In this document: piece after piece, positions 1 through 6,029 of the stretch
Layout of the letters: each line of letters starts with the position of its first letter
Numbering within the stretch: the stretch's first letter is position 1
Assembly (NCBI GenBank): GCA_937907485.1
Contig: CALESR010000366.1
Span: 1-10,014 of the forward strand
Length of the DNA stretch: 10,014 bases
Direction of reading: 5' to 3'
Source: an uncultured Paracoccaceae bacterium
Lineage (GTDB): Bacteria; Pseudomonadota; Alphaproteobacteria; Rhodobacterales; Rhodobacteraceae
The notes under the pieces: generated by a model
The model's database searches: none
Seen by the model: the letters and a program-made list of their open reading frames with translations, nothing else
Told to the model about the DNA's origin: nothing
Made by a program: the position numbers and the translations under genes

Positions 1-1
1 C

Positions 2-1243
2 ACCGGCACCACCACCTTTCGCCCGCCCTTTGTCCCGGTGCCGCTGGCTACGCTGGCCGGGCTGCGCGCGGGTCCGCTGGTCAACCCGCTGCGCCGTCTG
101 GCGCTGGAGGGCGAGCACCGCGCCGCCGGTGCCACGCTGCGCGAGGCGGGCGGCTGGCTGCGCCCGGCGTTCTATGGCGCCGCGCCTGAGGCGATCCAGT
201 CCGAGGCCCTGCAGGCGCGGCTGACGGTGGCGCTGGCCGATGCCTCGCCGCTGGGCAAGATCGAGATCTTTGGACCCGATGCCGCCGCGTTTCTGGATTT
301 CGTTCATTACAACACGGTGTCCACCCTGTCGCCCGGTCGTTGCCGCTATGTCTTTGTGCTGACCGAGGGTGGGATCCTCTATGACGATGGGGTGCTGTTG
401 CGGCAGGGCGATGAGCATTTCATCCTGTCGTGTTCCTCGTCGCATGTCGCCGGGATGCACGCCCATCTGGAAGCCTGGCGGCAGGATCAGTTCCCGCAGG
501 CCCGGGTGATGATCCACGACACCACGCCGCATTGGGCAACGCTGACCGTTTCGGGGCCGAAATCGCGCGCGGTGGTGGCGGCGCTGGCCTCGGGGCTGGC
601 GCTCGACGACGGGGCGTTGCCGCATATGGCCTTTGGCTGGGGCCGGTTCGCGGGAACGGATCTGCGCGTCGCCCGCGTCAGCTTTACCGGCGACCGCAGC
701 TATGAGCTGTCGATCCGTGCAGACCGCGCGCGGGCGCTTTGGCTGGCGCTGCGCGAAGCCGGGGCGCCGCAGGACATGACCCTGCTGGGCGGTGAGGCGC
801 TGATGATCCTGCGGGTCGAAAAGGGCTATCCGATCGTCGGCATCGACACCGACGGCGCGACGCTGCCGATGGACATGGGCATGAGCGCGCCGCTGACCCG
901 CAAACGCGCCGATTTCATCGGGCGCCGCTCGCTGATGCTGGCCGAGGCGCAGCGGCAAGACCGGCCGCAGTTCGTTGGCCTTGCTGCCGAGGGCGCGGTG
1001 CCGCTGCCGACCGGGGCGCATGTGCTGGACCTGTCCGGCCCGGCGCCGCGCAGTGACGGATTTGTCACCTCCAGCCGGTTCAGCCCGTTCCTGCGTCGCC
1101 CGGTTGCACTGGCGCAACTGCGCGGTGGCGCCGGGCGGCTGGGCGAGAGGGTTGTGGTGCAGCACATGGGGCAAAGGATGGGGGCGGTTGTCGTCGCGCC
1201 CGACCAGATCGACCCGGAGGGAGGGCGCCTGAATGCCGGATAG
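2..1243 (+). CDS. soxA: Sarcosine oxidase alpha subunit family, C-terminal part (5' truncated)
   Basis: The reading frame is open from the first full codon at base 2, so the window starts inside the gene; 413 residues are visible. The visible start (FRPPFVPVPLATLAG) matches the linker that precedes the aminomethyltransferase half of heterotetrameric sarcosine-oxidase alpha subunits. It is followed by a GcvT-like tetrahydrofolate-binding domain (roughly visible residues 60-320) with FTGDRSYELS, an EKGYPIVGIDTDG stretch and ADFIGRRSL, then the C-terminal barrel. In the family this half transfers the oxidised N-methyl carbon to tetrahydrofolate, while the missing N-terminal half carries the 2Fe-2S and dinucleotide-binding domains. 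The gamma-like gene overlaps its 3' end by 11 bp, which supports the alpha-gamma order of sox operons. The true substrate cannot be read from this part; other methylated amines or opine-like amines are possible. A stand-alone GcvT is less likely because of the linker and the neighbouring gene. Confidence 0.83.
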   Translation, partial: TGTTTFRPPFVPVPLATLAGLRAGPLVNPLRRLALEGEHRAAGATLREAGGWLRPAFYGAAPEAIQSEALQARLTVALADASPLGKIEIFGPDAAAFLDFVHYNTVSTLSPGRCRYVFVLTEGGILYDDGVLLRQGDEHFILSCSSSHVAGMHAHLEAWRQDQFPQARVMIHDTTPHWATLTVSGPKSRAVVAALASGLALDDGALPHMAFGWGRFAGTDLRVARVSFTGDRSYELSIRADRARALWLALREAGAPQDMTLLGGEALMILRVEKGYPIVGIDTDGATLPMDMGMSAPLTRKRADFIGRRSLMLAEAQRQDRPQFVGLAAEGAVPLPTGAHVLDLSGPAPRSDGFVTSSRFSPFLRRPVALAQLRGGAGRLGERVVVQHMGQRMGAVVVAPDQIDPEGGRLNAG

Positions 1244-1760
1244 TGTCGCGGCCTTTTTGCCAATCCCGGTGTGGACCGATGCCGCGCTGACCCTGCAAGG
1301 GCTGCGGATCAGCGTTCTTGAGTTGCCCGGCGTCTGGCTGGTTTCGGGCGATCTGCCGGCCTTTGGCGCGCAGAGCGGGGTTGATGCCGAGGGGCTCGGC
1401 GCCTTTGGACAGGCCAAGGCGCCGGGCTATGCCCTGCGTAAGGCGCGGGGGCGGCTGATGGTGATCGGCGCGGCACCGCCCGCTGCGACCGGCTGGCACG
1501 CCGCGGGTTTCGCCGTCAGTGAGGTATCAGCCGCCTATCGGGCCATTGACATCGAGGGGCCGGACCTGCCGGTGCTGCTGGCGCGCGCCACCACGCTGGA
1601 CCCCGATCACCCCGGCCCCTGCGCCGCGCTGCCCTTTGGCGGGGTGCCTGTCGCGCTCTGCCGCATCGGCGAGGGGCTGCGGCTGCATGTCGAGGCGCCT
1701 CTGGCGCCTGCCCTGTGGCATTGGCTGGCCGCCGCGATGGCGCCGGACCCTGTGTCATGA
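1233..1760 (+). CDS. soxG: Sarcosine oxidase gamma subunit-like protein
   Basis: A 175-aa protein starting at ATG 1233, with a purine-rich Shine-Dalgarno (GAGGG at 1221-1225) 7 nt upstream; it overlaps the alpha gene by 11 bp. The fold suggested is the short GcvT-like one of SoxG: an N-terminal half with a WLVSGDLPAF segment, then a C-terminal half in which YRAIDIEGPDLPVLLARATTLD corresponds to the 'vDvShrnvalrLsGp.A..lLa.g.pLDl' block of gamma subunits. The end, with HVEAPLAPALWHWL, resembles the usual F/W-rich C-terminus. In the heterotetramer the gamma subunit packs on the alpha aminomethyltransferase domain and has no known catalytic residues. The assignment rests on this motif pattern and on the position directly after the alpha gene. 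The sequence is rather divergent and a bit shorter than typical gamma subunits (about 180-200 aa), so I am less sure of it than of its neighbours. Confidence 0.68.
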   Translation: MPDSVAAFLPIPVWTDAALTLQGLRISVLELPGVWLVSGDLPAFGAQSGVDAEGLGAFGQAKAPGYALRKARGRLMVIGAAPPAATGWHAAGFAVSEVSAAYRAIDIEGPDLPVLLARATTLDPDHPGPCAALPFGGVPVALCRIGEGLRLHVEAPLAPALWHWLAAAMAPDPVS

Positions 1761-2974
1761 CCGACCTGATCGTCATCGGCGGTGGACTCGTCGGCATCGC
1801 CACGGCGCTGGACCTTCAGCGCAGCTTTCCGGGTCTGGCGATCCGCGTGGTGGAAAAGGAGGCCGGGCTTGCCCGTCATCAGACCGGCCGAAACAGCGGC
1901 GTGGTGCACGCCGGGCTGTATTACGCGCCCGGCAGTCTGAAGGCCGAGTTCTGCCGACAGGGCCTTGCCGAAACCCTGCGCTTTTGCCGCGAGCAGGGCT
2001 TGCCGCACGAATCCTGCGGAAAGCTGGTGGTTGCCACCACCCCCGCCGAACTGGAGCGTCTGCGCGCCCTGACCGAGCGCGCGGTGCAAAACGGCCTTGA
2101 CGTGCGCCCGGTGTCGGCTGGCGAACTGCGCGAGCGTGAACCCGCCATCGCCGGTCTGGGTGCGCTGTTCAGCCCGGCGACCGCGATCACCGATTACGGC
2201 GCCATTGTCCGCCGGATGGCCGATCTTTTCGAGGCGGGCGGTGGCCAGATCACCACCGGGGCCGAGGTCTGTGGCATCGCCGAAGGCGCCAACGCCGTGA
2301 CCCTGACCTTGAGCACGGGCGAGACCGTCACCACCCGGCATCTGGTCGTCTGCGCCGGTCTGGGGGCGGACCGGCTGGCCCGGATGTGCGGCCTTGCGGC
2401 GGATTTCGCCATTGTGCCCTTCAAGGGCGAGTATTTCCGCCTTGCCCCGCGCCACGACACCGTGGTGCGGCATCTGATTTATCCCGTCCCCGATCCCGCG
2501 CTGCCGTTCCTCGGCATCCATCTGACACGCATGATCGGCGGTTTTGTCACCGTCGGGCCGAATGCCGTGCTGTCGCTGGCGCGTGAGGGCTATGCCCGTC
2601 TGGCGCTGGACCCGCGCGATGTGGCCGCGATGGCGCGCTTTCCCGGCCTTTGGCGAATGCTGCGCGCCAATCTGCGCCCCGGCCTGTCCGAACTGCGCAA
2701 TTCGGTGTTTCGTCGGTCCTATCTGCGCGCCTGCCAGCGGTATTGCCCGTCGCTCGACCTGAGTGACCTGTTGCCCCACCCGCCGGGGATTCGCGCTCAG
2801 GCGGTGATGCGCGATGGCACCTTGGTTCATGACTTCCTGATCCGTCGGTCCGCCCGCACCATCCACATCTGCAACGCCCCGTCACCGGCGGCGACCTCGG
2901 CCCTGCCGATTGCCCGGCATATCCGGCAACTGGCGAGCGCGACCTTTTCGCTGGGGGCGGCGGAACGCCCGTGA
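1757..2974 (+). CDS. lhgO: L-2-hydroxyglutarate oxidase/dehydrogenase (FAD, DAO family)
   Basis: A 405-aa protein. ATG 1757 overlaps the upstream stop as ATGA, and translation from it begins exactly at the Rossmann strand (MTDLIVIGGGLVG, GxGxxG at residues 8-13). Next come the acidic end of the second strand (E33) and the HQTGRNSGVVHAGLYY block at residues 41-56, which is diagnostic of LhgO/YgaF. Further LhgO blocks are KGEYFRLAP, HLIYPVPDPALPFLGIHLTR, GPNAVLSLAREGY, GIRAQAV and the C-terminal CNAPSPAATSALPI. The match to E. coli LhgO, as I remember it, runs the whole length without gaps of note. The family oxidises L-2-hydroxyglutarate to 2-oxoglutarate with FAD and feeds electrons to the membrane quinone pool or to oxygen. 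No Shine-Dalgarno stands out before the start, so translation is probably coupled to the gamma-like gene. No csiD-like glutarate hydroxylase is visible next to it, so its substrate may come from metabolic side reactions. Confidence 0.93.
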   Translation: MTDLIVIGGGLVGIATALDLQRSFPGLAIRVVEKEAGLARHQTGRNSGVVHAGLYYAPGSLKAEFCRQGLAETLRFCREQGLPHESCGKLVVATTPAELERLRALTERAVQNGLDVRPVSAGELREREPAIAGLGALFSPATAITDYGAIVRRMADLFEAGGGQITTGAEVCGIAEGANAVTLTLSTGETVTTRHLVVCAGLGADRLARMCGLAADFAIVPFKGEYFRLAPRHDTVVRHLIYPVPDPALPFLGIHLTRMIGGFVTVGPNAVLSLAREGYARLALDPRDVAAMARFPGLWRMLRANLRPGLSELRNSVFRRSYLRACQRYCPSLDLSDLLPHPPGIRAQAVMRDGTLVHDFLIRRSARTIHICNAPSPAATSALPIARHIRQLASATFSLGAAERP

Positions 2975-3006
2975 CGGTGAAGGACGGCTGAGCAGCGTCC
3001 GACCGT
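2974..3006 (+). terminator. Imperfect hairpin at the lhgO stop codon, probable transcript end
   Basis: The outer arms ACGGT (2974-2978) and ACCGT (3002-3006) pair perfectly. Inside them GGACG (2982-2986) pairs with CGTCC (2996-3000), and CT with AG, around a GAGC loop with one bulged G. That gives about 12 base pairs in two blocks separated by a small internal loop. It starts on the last base of the lhgO stop codon. No T-tract follows, so it is not a classical intrinsic terminator. It may act with Rho or protect the 3' end of the mRNA. Confidence 0.45.
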
Positions 3007-3186
3007 GGGATTGATGACGCCCTCCGCCCATCGACGGGGACACAGCCGCAGGACGACTGGCCCGGTTCGCGCAGCACCGGCAGGATGGACCCGGCGTGCA
3101 GCCCCGCTGCGCCAGGAATGACGGCGCGAGATCTGCGAACGCACGGGTGACAATGGGGAAATTGCCGTCTGTTCCAACGGAATCGT

Positions 3187-3210
3187 GCGAGCGTCGCCCG
3201 AAGACGTCGC
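3187..3210 (-). terminator. Possible hairpin downstream of the tRNA gene
   Basis: On the minus strand, 28 nt beyond the tRNA 3' end, GCG and CGTC pair with GACG and CGC across a small internal loop and a 7-nt loop (7 pairs in total). There is no T-run after it. The rest of 3007-3237 shows no gene: the open frames there are random GC-rich frames with no family resemblance, so this stretch is taken as spacer between two convergent transcripts. Confidence 0.25.
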
Positions 3211-3237
3211 CTGACCGCTGGTTTTCAAGGAGGGGGG

Positions 3238-3312
<75 letters not shown>

Positions 3313-3327
3313 ATCGTCTCGGGCGGC

Positions 3328-3356
3328 TGATTAGACGCAAAGAGCGCGGCGCGCAA
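3328..3356 (-). promoter_or_regulatory. Probable sigma-70-type promoter of tRNA-Thr
   Basis: On the minus strand TTGCGC (3351-3356) can serve as -35. An AT-rich patch, unusual here, can serve as -10: TCTAAT (3330-3335, 5 of 6 to TATAAT, spacer 15) or TAATCA (3328-3333, spacer 17). Transcription would start near 3321, leaving a leader of about 9 nt, as expected for a tRNA gene. The bases between -10 and the start are nearly all G/C (GCCGCCCG), typical of stable-RNA promoters under stringent control. The spacing is not ideal for the better -10. Confidence 0.45.
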
Positions 3357-3399
3357 GCCCTGACTGGACGGTTTTTTCGTGGCGCGTTAAGAGGGTCGC

Positions 3400-3615
3400 A
3401 TGACCGGACCCGAGCGCCCCCCGACACCGCCGAAAAACGTCTTGTCCGCTGGTGCGGAACGCAAGGGGGGCAGTGTGGTCAAGGGCGTCAAGGGCGATCC
3501 GGCGCGCGAGGCGCGGATCAAGGCCGCGCTGAAGGCCAATCTGGCGCGGCGCAAGTCGCAGGCAAGGATTCGCGGGTCTGCGGGCCCGACGACAGGGAAT
3601 GACATCAATGAGTGA
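3400..3615 (+). CDS. Small basic hypothetical protein (71 aa) upstream of the DUF2948 gene
   Basis: ATG 3400 has an AAGAGGG Shine-Dalgarno at 3389-3395, and the stop overlaps the next gene by 8 bp (ATGAGTGA), which supports real translation. The protein has three parts: a Pro-rich head (MTGPERPPTPPKN), a Lys/Arg/Ala-rich middle (about residues 28-58, with REARIKAALKANLARRK likely a basic helix) and a polar tail. It has no cysteine, signal peptide or membrane segment. I recall similar short 'LKANLARRKAQA' proteins in this position before DUF2948 genes in other Rhodobacterales, but know no function. The basic helix could bind nucleic acid or a ribosomal or membrane surface; that is only an inference. 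Start choice is fairly safe because the next in-frame start is a GTG without a good ribosome site. Confidence 0.72.
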   Translation: MTGPERPPTPPKNVLSAGAERKGGSVVKGVKGDPAREARIKAALKANLARRKSQARIRGSAGPTTGNDINE

Positions 3616-4096
3616 CGCGCGATTCGAGGACGGCGGCGAACGCCCGTTGCGGCTGGTGGCGCGCGAGGCCGCCGATCTGGCGGTGATCTCGGCGCTGGTG
3701 CAGGACGCGGTGCTGACCGGCACCGACCTGCACTATGCGCGGGCGCGGCGCGAGTTCTCGCTGCTGCTCAACCGCTTCCGCTGGGAGGATGCCGCGCGGC
3801 TGGCGGGCAAGCGGGCCGAGCGGGTGCGGTCGGTGCTGCGGTTTGGCGATGTGACCGGGGTGGTGCATCAAGGGCTGGCACGCGATGCGCAGGTCGTGCT
3901 GTCGCTGCTGGCGGTGAGTTTCGAGCCCGAGGCCGCATCACCCGAGGGCGAGCCCGCCGGGCCGGGGCGTGTGCTGCTGACCTTTGCCGGGGATGGCGCA
4001 TTGGCGCTGACGGTGGAATGTCTGGAGGTCGGGTTGACGGATGTGACCCGGCCCTATGCGGCGCCCTCGGGCCGGGTGCCGTCGCACCCGGAGTGA
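3608..4096 (+). CDS. DUF2948 family protein
   Basis: A 162-aa soluble protein. I chose ATG 3608 over the in-frame ATG 3599 because the Shine-Dalgarno AGGGA (3594-3598) lies 9 nt before 3608 but would touch 3599, and because the family starts with a short M-[ST]-D-A-R-F-E-D head. Recognisable DUF2948 blocks are RFEDGGERPLRLVA, DLAVISALVQDAVL, FSLLLNRFRWEDA, then TFAGDGALALTVECLEVGLTDV and the end VTRPYAAPSGRVPSHPE. The family is widespread in alphaproteobacteria, lies next to hisD and has no established function, so a link to histidine synthesis is suggested only by position. There is no signal peptide or membrane segment. The 8-bp overlap with the 71-aa gene indicates coupled expression. Confidence 0.88.
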   Translation: MSDARFEDGGERPLRLVAREAADLAVISALVQDAVLTGTDLHYARARREFSLLLNRFRWEDAARLAGKRAERVRSVLRFGDVTGVVHQGLARDAQVVLSLLAVSFEPEAASPEGEPAGPGRVLLTFAGDGALALTVECLEVGLTDVTRPYAAPSGRVPSHPE

Positions 4097-4100
4097 GGGC

Positions 4101-4140
4101 GCGGCGCGATGAACCGGCGGGCAATGCGGCATCGCGGCGC
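4101..4140 (+). other. First hairpin in the DUF2948-hisD spacer
   Basis: CGCGATG (4105-4111) pairs perfectly with CATCGCG (4130-4136). Inside it CCG (4114-4116) pairs with CGG (4127-4129) after an AA bulge. Outside, GCG (4101-4103) pairs with CGC (4138-4140) across a G-G mismatch. About 13 pairs in total start 5 nt after the DUF2948 stop. No T-tract follows. It may stabilise the upstream mRNA end, weaken read-through, or take part in control of hisD. Confidence 0.45.
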
Positions 4141-4152
4141 TTGCCCTGCCTT

Positions 4153-4171
4153 GGGGGATCGCCTATCCCCC
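4153..4171 (+). other. Second hairpin, just upstream of the hisD ribosome site
   Basis: GGGGGAT (4153-4159) pairs perfectly with ATCCCCC (4165-4171) around a 5-nt CGCCT loop. It ends 6 nt before the hisD Shine-Dalgarno AAGGAG (4178-4183). It is compact and GC-rich but has no T-tract, so a leader or processing element fits better than a terminator. A run of His codons, the mark of classical his attenuation, is absent. Confidence 0.45.
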
Positions 4172-4190
4172 GGCGCGAAGGAGAGCCGCC

Positions 4191-5492
4191 ATGCCGCACC
4201 ATCTGAGCACCCGTGACGCCGGTTTCGAGGCAGAGTTCACCGCGCTGTTGGGGATGAAGCGCGAGGACAGCCCGGATGTCGATGCGGTCGTGGCCGGGAT
4301 CATCGCCGATGTGCGCGCGCGCGGCGATGCGGCGGTGATCGAGTTGACGGCGCGGTTCGACCGGCTGGATCTGACCCCGGCGACGCTGGCCTTCAGCGAG
4401 GCCGAGATCGACGCCGCCTGTGCCGCTGTGCCGCCGAGCGAGCGCGAGGCGCTGGATCTGGCCGCCGCGCGGATCCGCGAGTATCACGCGCGCCAGCGGC
4501 CCGAGGATGCGCACTGGATGGACGCGACGGGTGCCGAGTTGGGCTGGCGCTGGTCGGCGGTGCAGGCGGCGGGGCTCTATGTGCCGGGGGGGCTGGCCTC
4601 GTATCCGTCCTCGGTGCTGATGAACGCGATTCCGGCCAAGGTGGCAGGGGTCGAGCGGCTGGTGATCTGCTGTCCGACACCGGGCGGTGTGGTCAACCCG
4701 CTGGTCTTGCTGGCGGCGCGGCTGTCAGGCGTCGATACGGTGTATCGCATCGGCGGGGCGCAGGCGATTGCGGCGCTGGCCTATGGCACCGAGAGCATTG
4801 CGCCGGTGGACAAGATCACCGGGCCGGGCAATGCCTTTGTCGCGGCGGCCAAGCGGCGGGTGTTCGGCAAGGTCGGCATCGACATGATCGCCGGGCCCAG
4901 CGAGATTCTGGTGATCGGCGATGGCACGGGGGATGCGGAATGGATCGCCCTCGATCTGTTGTCGCAGGCCGAGCATGACGCCAGCGCGCAATCGATCCTG
5001 GTCACCACCTCGGCAGCCGAGGCCGAGGCGGTCACCGCGGCGGTCGAGCGGCAGTTGCAGGTGCTGGAGCGCCGCGAGATCGCCGGGGCGAGCTGGCGCG
5101 ACTTTGGCGTGGTGATCGTGGTCGACACGCTGGTGCAGGCGGCCGAGGTGTCGAACCGCGTGGCGCCCGAGCATCTGGAGCTGTGCGTTGCGGACCCTGA
5201 GGCGCTGCTGCCTGCCATCCGCCATGCCGGGGCGGTGTTTTTGGGCCATTGGACGCCCGAGGCGATCGGCGATTATGTCGGCGGGCCGAACCATGTGTTG
5301 CCGACGGCGCGCAGTGCGCGGTTTTCCAGTGGGCTCAGCGTGCTCGACTTCATGAAGCGCACGACCTTGGCGCGGATGACGCCCGAGGCGCTGCGTGCCA
5401 TCGGTCCGGCGGCAGAGACCTTGGCCAACAGCGAAAGCCTGCAGGCGCATGGTCTGAGCGTGCGGGCGCGGCTGGACCGGCTGAACGGCTGA
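4191..5492 (+). CDS. hisD: Histidinol dehydrogenase
   Basis: A 433-aa zinc enzyme that carries out the last two steps of histidine synthesis, oxidising L-histidinol through the aldehyde to L-histidine with two NAD+. The start at 4191 has an AAGGAG site 7 nt upstream. Family blocks are in order: GLYVPGGLASYPSSVLMN (residues 128-144), YRIGGAQAIAALAYGT (185-200), KITGPGN (208-214), GPSEILVI (235-242), SQAEHD (258-263), NRVAPEHLEL (322-331) and GDYVGGPNHVLPT (360-372). The zinc ligands known from E. coli HisD are all present as Q259, H262, D361 and H420, and the catalytic Glu-His pair as E327 and H328. Length is normal and nothing is missing. No other his genes are in the window, so the pathway is scattered here. 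The two hairpins upstream separate it from the DUF2948 gene. Confidence 0.97.
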   Translation: MPHHLSTRDAGFEAEFTALLGMKREDSPDVDAVVAGIIADVRARGDAAVIELTARFDRLDLTPATLAFSEAEIDAACAAVPPSEREALDLAAARIREYHARQRPEDAHWMDATGAELGWRWSAVQAAGLYVPGGLASYPSSVLMNAIPAKVAGVERLVICCPTPGGVVNPLVLLAARLSGVDTVYRIGGAQAIAALAYGTESIAPVDKITGPGNAFVAAAKRRVFGKVGIDMIAGPSEILVIGDGTGDAEWIALDLLSQAEHDASAQSILVTTSAAEAEAVTAAVERQLQVLERREIAGASWRDFGVVIVVDTLVQAAEVSNRVAPEHLELCVADPEALLPAIRHAGAVFLGHWTPEAIGDYVGGPNHVLPTARSARFSSGLSVLDFMKRTTLARMTPEALRAIGPAAETLANSESLQAHGLSVRARLDRLNG

Positions 5493-5515
5493 TCACGCGG
5501 GTTTGTCCGGTGTTG

Positions 5516-5556
5516 CGCGGCGGATCGGGCAGACTGCAGGCCTTGATCCGACCGCG
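5516..5556 (+). terminator. Long hairpin after hisD, probable terminator or control element
   Basis: CGCGGCGGATC (5516-5526) pairs with GATCCG (5545-5550) plus CCGCG (5552-5556), leaving one bulged A, for 11 pairs. GG/CC and GCA/TGC can extend it inside. It starts 24 nt after the hisD stop and is followed by AGTTTC, a short T stretch. It ends only 9 nt before the start codon of the next gene, so it may also cover that gene's ribosome-binding region. Confidence 0.5.
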
Positions 5557-5565
5557 AGTTTCATC

Positions 5566-5979
5566 ATGCATCGTTTCCTTGCCTGCCTCATGCTGACCAC
5601 CCTGCCGGCTGCCGCGCTGGTCCCTGAGCCCTTTTGTGGCATCAACCTGACGGATGGCACGATCGGGCCCTATGTGCCGCCCTATGCCCAGCAGCCGGTC
5701 TGGCCCGAGGCGCATCGGGGCGCGGTGATCACCTATGACTGGCAGACGCCGAGGGACCGCATCGACGGCGCCGTGCAACTGTGCCCCGGGGGGCAGGCCG
5801 TGCGCTATTCGATGCCCGAAGCCGCGCATCAGGCGATGCGCCCACAGGTTTACGAGATGCTCGAATCGGACACGACCTATACCCTTGCCGATATCCGCGA
5901 CAGGATCCGCGAGGCCGGGGGCAATGCCTGGCTGAGCGCCACTCAGGGCCTATGCGGCTGCGACAGCATGGGCTGGTGA
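5566..5979 (+). CDS. Small exported four-cysteine protein, function unknown
   Basis: A 137-aa protein with a clear Sec-type signal at its start: a basic residue (R3), a hydrophobic core of about residues 4-14, and a probable cleavage site after the AAA near residues 15-17. ATG 5566 is chosen because the only longer option, a TTG at 5503, would bury the signal peptide inside the protein; no convincing Shine-Dalgarno precedes it. The mature part has four cysteines (C24, C73, C130 and C132), the last two as a CGC close to the C-terminus (end GLCGCDSMGW), suggesting disulfides or metal binding in the periplasm. It is rich in Pro, Tyr and Trp at the front, and residues 104-119 look helical. I recognise no family. 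C24 is not in a lipobox context and is too far from the start to mark a lipoprotein. Confidence 0.72.
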   Translation: MHRFLACLMLTTLPAAALVPEPFCGINLTDGTIGPYVPPYAQQPVWPEAHRGAVITYDWQTPRDRIDGAVQLCPGGQAVRYSMPEAAHQAMRPQVYEMLESDTTYTLADIRDRIREAGGNAWLSATQGLCGCDSMGW

Positions 5980-6029
5980 GGCGCGGATACGCCCTTTCCA
6001 CGGCGGGCGCTGCGTCGTAAGGGTGACGC

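Noticed and set aside
1607..2866. Minus-strand open frame of 419 codons opposite the gamma-like gene and lhgO
   Set aside because: It is a GC-driven shadow of two well-supported + strand genes, with no family resemblance and an odd His/Gln/Arg-rich composition.
4109..4216. Possible 35-codon leader peptide before hisD starting at ATG 4109
   Set aside because: No ribosome site, no run of His codons, and it runs out of frame into hisD, so it does not look like an attenuation peptide.
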